A DNA stretch of 7,768 nucleotides from an uncultured Eubacteriales bacterium. GTDB taxonomy: Bacteria; Bacillota; Clostridia; Oscillospirales; Acutalibacteraceae. Positions 6,331-7,768 of the stretch are shown one piece after another. Position numbers and translations under genes: made by a program. Below the pieces are notes generated by a model, which was given only the letters and a program-made list of their open reading frames with translations, was not told the DNA's origin and ran no database searches. Every line of letters starts with the position of its first letter. Positions within the stretch are counted from its first letter, which is position 1. The stretch spans positions 1 to 7,768 of the forward strand of contig CAKTTT010000112.1 of assembly GCA_934615635.1 (NCBI GenBank), given 5' to 3'.

Positions 6331-6465
6331 GTTGAACCATCCTTTCCGCCGGCTGTGGTAAGCCGGCCGCTCCGGCCTTGCTCCTCTGTGGTGGGAGGAA
6401 CGCCGCCGGTCTATGAAAAAGCGCGCGCTTTTCTGTCCTGGTAATATCGATAGCAAAATCCGCCG
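6331..6465 (-). other. 135-nt structured gap between small membrane gene and scaffold
   Basis: This is the longest non-coding stretch in the window. On the minus strand it holds three inverted repeats in a row: 6432-6417 (a 16-nt perfect palindrome with four A at one end and four T at the other), 6399-6382 (TCCTC/GAGGA, 8-nt loop) and 6378-6360 (GCCGG/CCGGC extended by A-U and G-U pairs). No credible small ORF with a ribosome-binding site was seen, and no clear -35/-10 pair. It may act as a leader for the scaffold-coat-portal part of the operon. Confidence 0.45.
6415..6433 (-). terminator. Weak terminator-like palindrome upstream of scaffold
   Basis: On the minus strand AAAAGCGCGCGCTTTT (6432-6417) can fold into a 6-bp stem with a GCGC loop, and the T-run continues for one more base (five T in all). 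The form resembles a compact intrinsic terminator. The stem has only two GC pairs and the U-run is short, so partial read-through would be expected. Full termination would cut off the scaffold and coat genes unless a promoter lies in the gap. Confidence 0.3.
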
Positions 6466-6666
6466 TCACTGCTCCTCCTGCTCGGTGCCGTCGTAGCGGA
6501 GAAAATTCAGCAGCTCCGTCTCCAGCCTTTGCTTTACCTGATCCCCTTCCCCGGCGGGAGAGGCCGCCTGTGTCCCGCGTTCCCGCCCCTTTTTCTCCGC
6601 CGGCCGCCGCGGCAGCCGCTCCAGCAGCAATCCCGCCGCCATAACCGCCGCTCCCAGCAAAAACAC
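6466..6666 (-). CDS. Small single-pass membrane protein, function unknown
   Basis: As read, this is 66 residues from GTG 6666. ATG 6642 is an alternative, with GGGAG 8 nt upstream. The first about 18 residues are hydrophobic (FLLGAAVMAAGLLL), followed by a basic stretch (RLPRRPAEKKGRERG), which suggests one membrane anchor with a cytoplasmic tail. The C-terminus, LETELLNFLRYDGTEQ, resembles the conserved end of small unnamed proteins in the head module of clostridial phages. It sits between terminase and scaffold, 41 nt after the terminase stop. The best ribosome-binding site, GGGAGGA (6702-6696), serves ATG 6689, which is in another frame; one added T in the T5 run at 6663-6659 would join that start to this protein. 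It might be a holin-like or membrane-linked accessory protein, but nothing in the sequence proves a function. Confidence 0.6.
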   Translation of the reverse strand: MFLLGAAVMAAGLLLERLPRRPAEKKGRERGTQAASPAGEGDQVKQRLETELLNFLRYDGTEQEEQ

Positions 6667-6686
6667 AATCCGAATCCCATCGCCGT

Positions 6687-6702
6687 CATAACTCTTCCTC
6701 CC
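6687..6702 (-). promoter_or_regulatory. Strong ribosome-binding site and ATG out of frame with the small membrane protein
   Basis: GGGAGGA at 6702-6696 precedes ATG 6689-6687 with ideal spacing. As sequenced, this ATG opens a 52-codon frame rich in Cys, Arg and Trp that ends at a TAA near 6531 and looks non-natural. A -1 slip, or one extra base at the T5 run (6663-6659), would give MTAMGFGLCFLLGAAVM, a typical N-terminal membrane anchor. Confidence 0.55.
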
Positions 6703-6707
6703 AGTCT

Positions 6708-7768
6708 TTATCCCCAGCCTCCGGCCATATCCTCCGGCAGCACCCCCGTGGGCCTGCCATCCCCCACTTCCATCGCCGCTTCACCGCCTCCCCTGCGCGC
6801 GTCCAGCATGGCGTACCGCAGCGCATCCATCAGATGGTTGTCCCGGTCCTCCGGCCGATTGATCCCCTCTCCCCCGGCGTTCCTGGCCCATACGTAGGTT
6901 CCCAGCTCCGCCGCCGTATGGATGCAGCGGGGATGAACCGTTATCCGGTATTCCTGAATCGCGGCTATGCCGCTGCGCACCGAATCCGGCCCCTTCACGG
7001 CGGGGATAACCCGGGCTATTCCCAATCGCCGCAGCTCCTCGTTGGATTTCGGCTCCGCGCTGTCCGCCCGTATGCGCTCCTTAGCCACCCCCTTGCGCCG
7101 CAGCATGGCCGCGATATCGCTGTTGAGCATCCGCCGCTCATAATGCTCGTCGAATATGTACAATTCCCGTCGCCCCGGATCCACCGCCGCGGCGATAAAG
7201 GCGGTGGGATCGTTGGTATATCCGTAATCCAGCCCATAGATCCGCCGGCATTCCGCCGGAAGCGCCCCCGGGTCGAACGTCTCCACCCTCCAGTTTTCGA
7301 AAACCAGCCCCTCCGCGGCGCCCCATTGTCCCAGCCCCGCCACCGCGTATCTGCGGGGATTTTCCTCCCGCATCCGCTCATAAAGCCTCCTGTCGGTCTC
7401 ATCCAGGAACTCGTTGCAGCGATAATCGGTGGTGAAGCAGGCCACATCCGGCCGCGGACCGTCAAAAAACCGCTTTTTCAGCCAATGCTTGCCGCTCCAG
7501 GGGTTGAAGGTGAGGGTGGTCTGCTTGAACAGGGGCGGCTTTACGGCCCCCCGCGGCACCGACAGATCCAATTTGTTGAAGTCCTCCTCCGAGGCGATCT
7601 CAAACGCCTCCTCCACCCATACCCAGCATAGGCAGCCCGTCTCCACGGTGGTGGAGGCCAGCTTGTCCACATTGTCGAAGCCCCGGAAGAGGATGCGCTG
7701 GCCTGTGGGCAGATAGCGCATTTCCAACGGCGATTCCACCGCCTTCCATAGTTCCTCCACCCCCAGCC
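6708..7768 (-). CDS. terL: Large terminase subunit, C-terminal part (N-terminus beyond right edge)
   Basis: The frame is open from the right edge, and 352 residues plus the stop are visible. A GTG at 7760 is not taken as the start because the Walker A ATP-binding loop, normally near residue 30-50, is missing and must lie outside. Numbered from that GTG, visible motifs are the Walker B segment CLCWVWVEEA (43-52), the ATPase coupling motif TLTFNP (82-87), and the RNase H-like nuclease residues D178 in YGLDYGYTNDPTA (175-187), D233 in RADSAEPKS (231-239) and D312 in DNHLMDALRYA (307-317). This set is typical of PBSX-type large terminases, which drive DNA into the procapsid through the portal and cut the concatemer. 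The nuclease acidic residues look intact. It ends 41 nt before the small membrane-protein frame. No small terminase is in view; it would be expected to the right. Confidence 0.93.
   Translation of the reverse strand, partial: LGVEELWKAVESPLEMRYLPTGQRILFRGFDNVDKLASTTVETGCLCWVWVEEAFEIASEEDFNKLDLSVPRGAVKPPLFKQTTLTFNPWSGKHWLKKRFFDGPRPDVACFTTDYRCNEFLDETDRRLYERMREENPRRYAVAGLGQWGAAEGLVFENWRVETFDPGALPAECRRIYGLDYGYTNDPTAFIAAAVDPGRRELYIFDEHYERRMLNSDIAAMLRRKGVAKERIRADSAEPKSNEELRRLGIARVIPAVKGPDSVRSGIAAIQEYRITVHPRCIHTAAELGTYVWARNAGGEGINRPEDRDNHLMDALRYAMLDARRGGGEAAMEVGDGRPTGVLPEDMAGGWG

Noticed and set aside
5797..6444. A 215-codon plus-strand frame across the scaffold gene
   Set aside because: It is antisense to the scaffold, and its Leu/Arg/Pro-rich sequence mirrors the Glu/Arg/Ala codons of the coiled coil.
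6331..6456. An N-terminal extension of the scaffold to 6456
   Set aside because: The extra 42 residues are Arg/His-rich, lack a ribosome-binding site and come from the hairpin-rich gap. ATG 6330 has a good site.
6834..7631. A 265-codon plus-strand frame
   Set aside because: It is antisense to the terminase nuclease and ATPase region, with a Pro/Arg-rich composition and no family resemblance.
1..7768. CRISPR array, tRNA, retroelement, toxin-antitoxin or defence island
   Set aside because: No regularly spaced repeats, no reverse transcriptase or template/variable repeat pair, and no small toxin-antitoxin gene pair were seen. Nearly all the sequence is explained by structural genes.

Overview
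The window is a phage or prophage morphogenesis cluster, and every supported gene lies on the minus strand, so it reads from the right edge to the left. The DNA is GC-rich, the ribosome-binding sites are strong AGGAGG-type, and GTG and TTG starts occur. The large terminase, scaffold, coat and portal resemble proteins I associate with phages of gut Clostridia/Bacillota. A high-GC clostridial host is therefore my inference. No host gene, integrase, att site, RNA gene or CRISPR array is visible, so the window does not show whether this is a free phage or a prophage.

Order along transcription: large terminase (C-terminal part, entering from the right edge; 7768-6708), a small single-pass membrane protein (6666-6466) whose 5' end may be frameshifted, a 135-nt structured gap (6465-6331), scaffold (6330-5656), major capsid protein (5628-4717), a 69-nt gap with two overlapping hairpins (4716-4648), portal (4647-2959), a connector-like adaptor (2943-2566), a 678-residue beta-rich probable nozzle/DNA-retention protein (2569-533), and the N-terminal part of a tail fibre/baseplate-appendage protein leaving the left edge (487-1). 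Gaps are otherwise 50 nt or less, and the adaptor/nozzle pair overlaps by 4 nt (GTGA). This suggests one late operon.

The genes fit one assembly pathway. Scaffold and coat build the procapsid around the portal. The terminase motor docks on the portal and packages DNA. The adaptor and the large beta-rich protein close the vertex, and the last gene would supply a host-binding appendage. No tail tube, tape measure or tail terminator lies between connector and fibre, which favours a short-tailed virion. Portal placed after coat differs from the usual terminase-portal-scaffold-coat order.

No defence system, retroelement or other accessory system was found. The non-routine signals are a perfect 13-bp inverted repeat inside the nozzle gene, overlapping hairpins at the portal ribosome-binding site, a possible frameshift at a T5 run in the small membrane-protein gene, and 21-bp heptad repeats in the fibre gene at the left edge.
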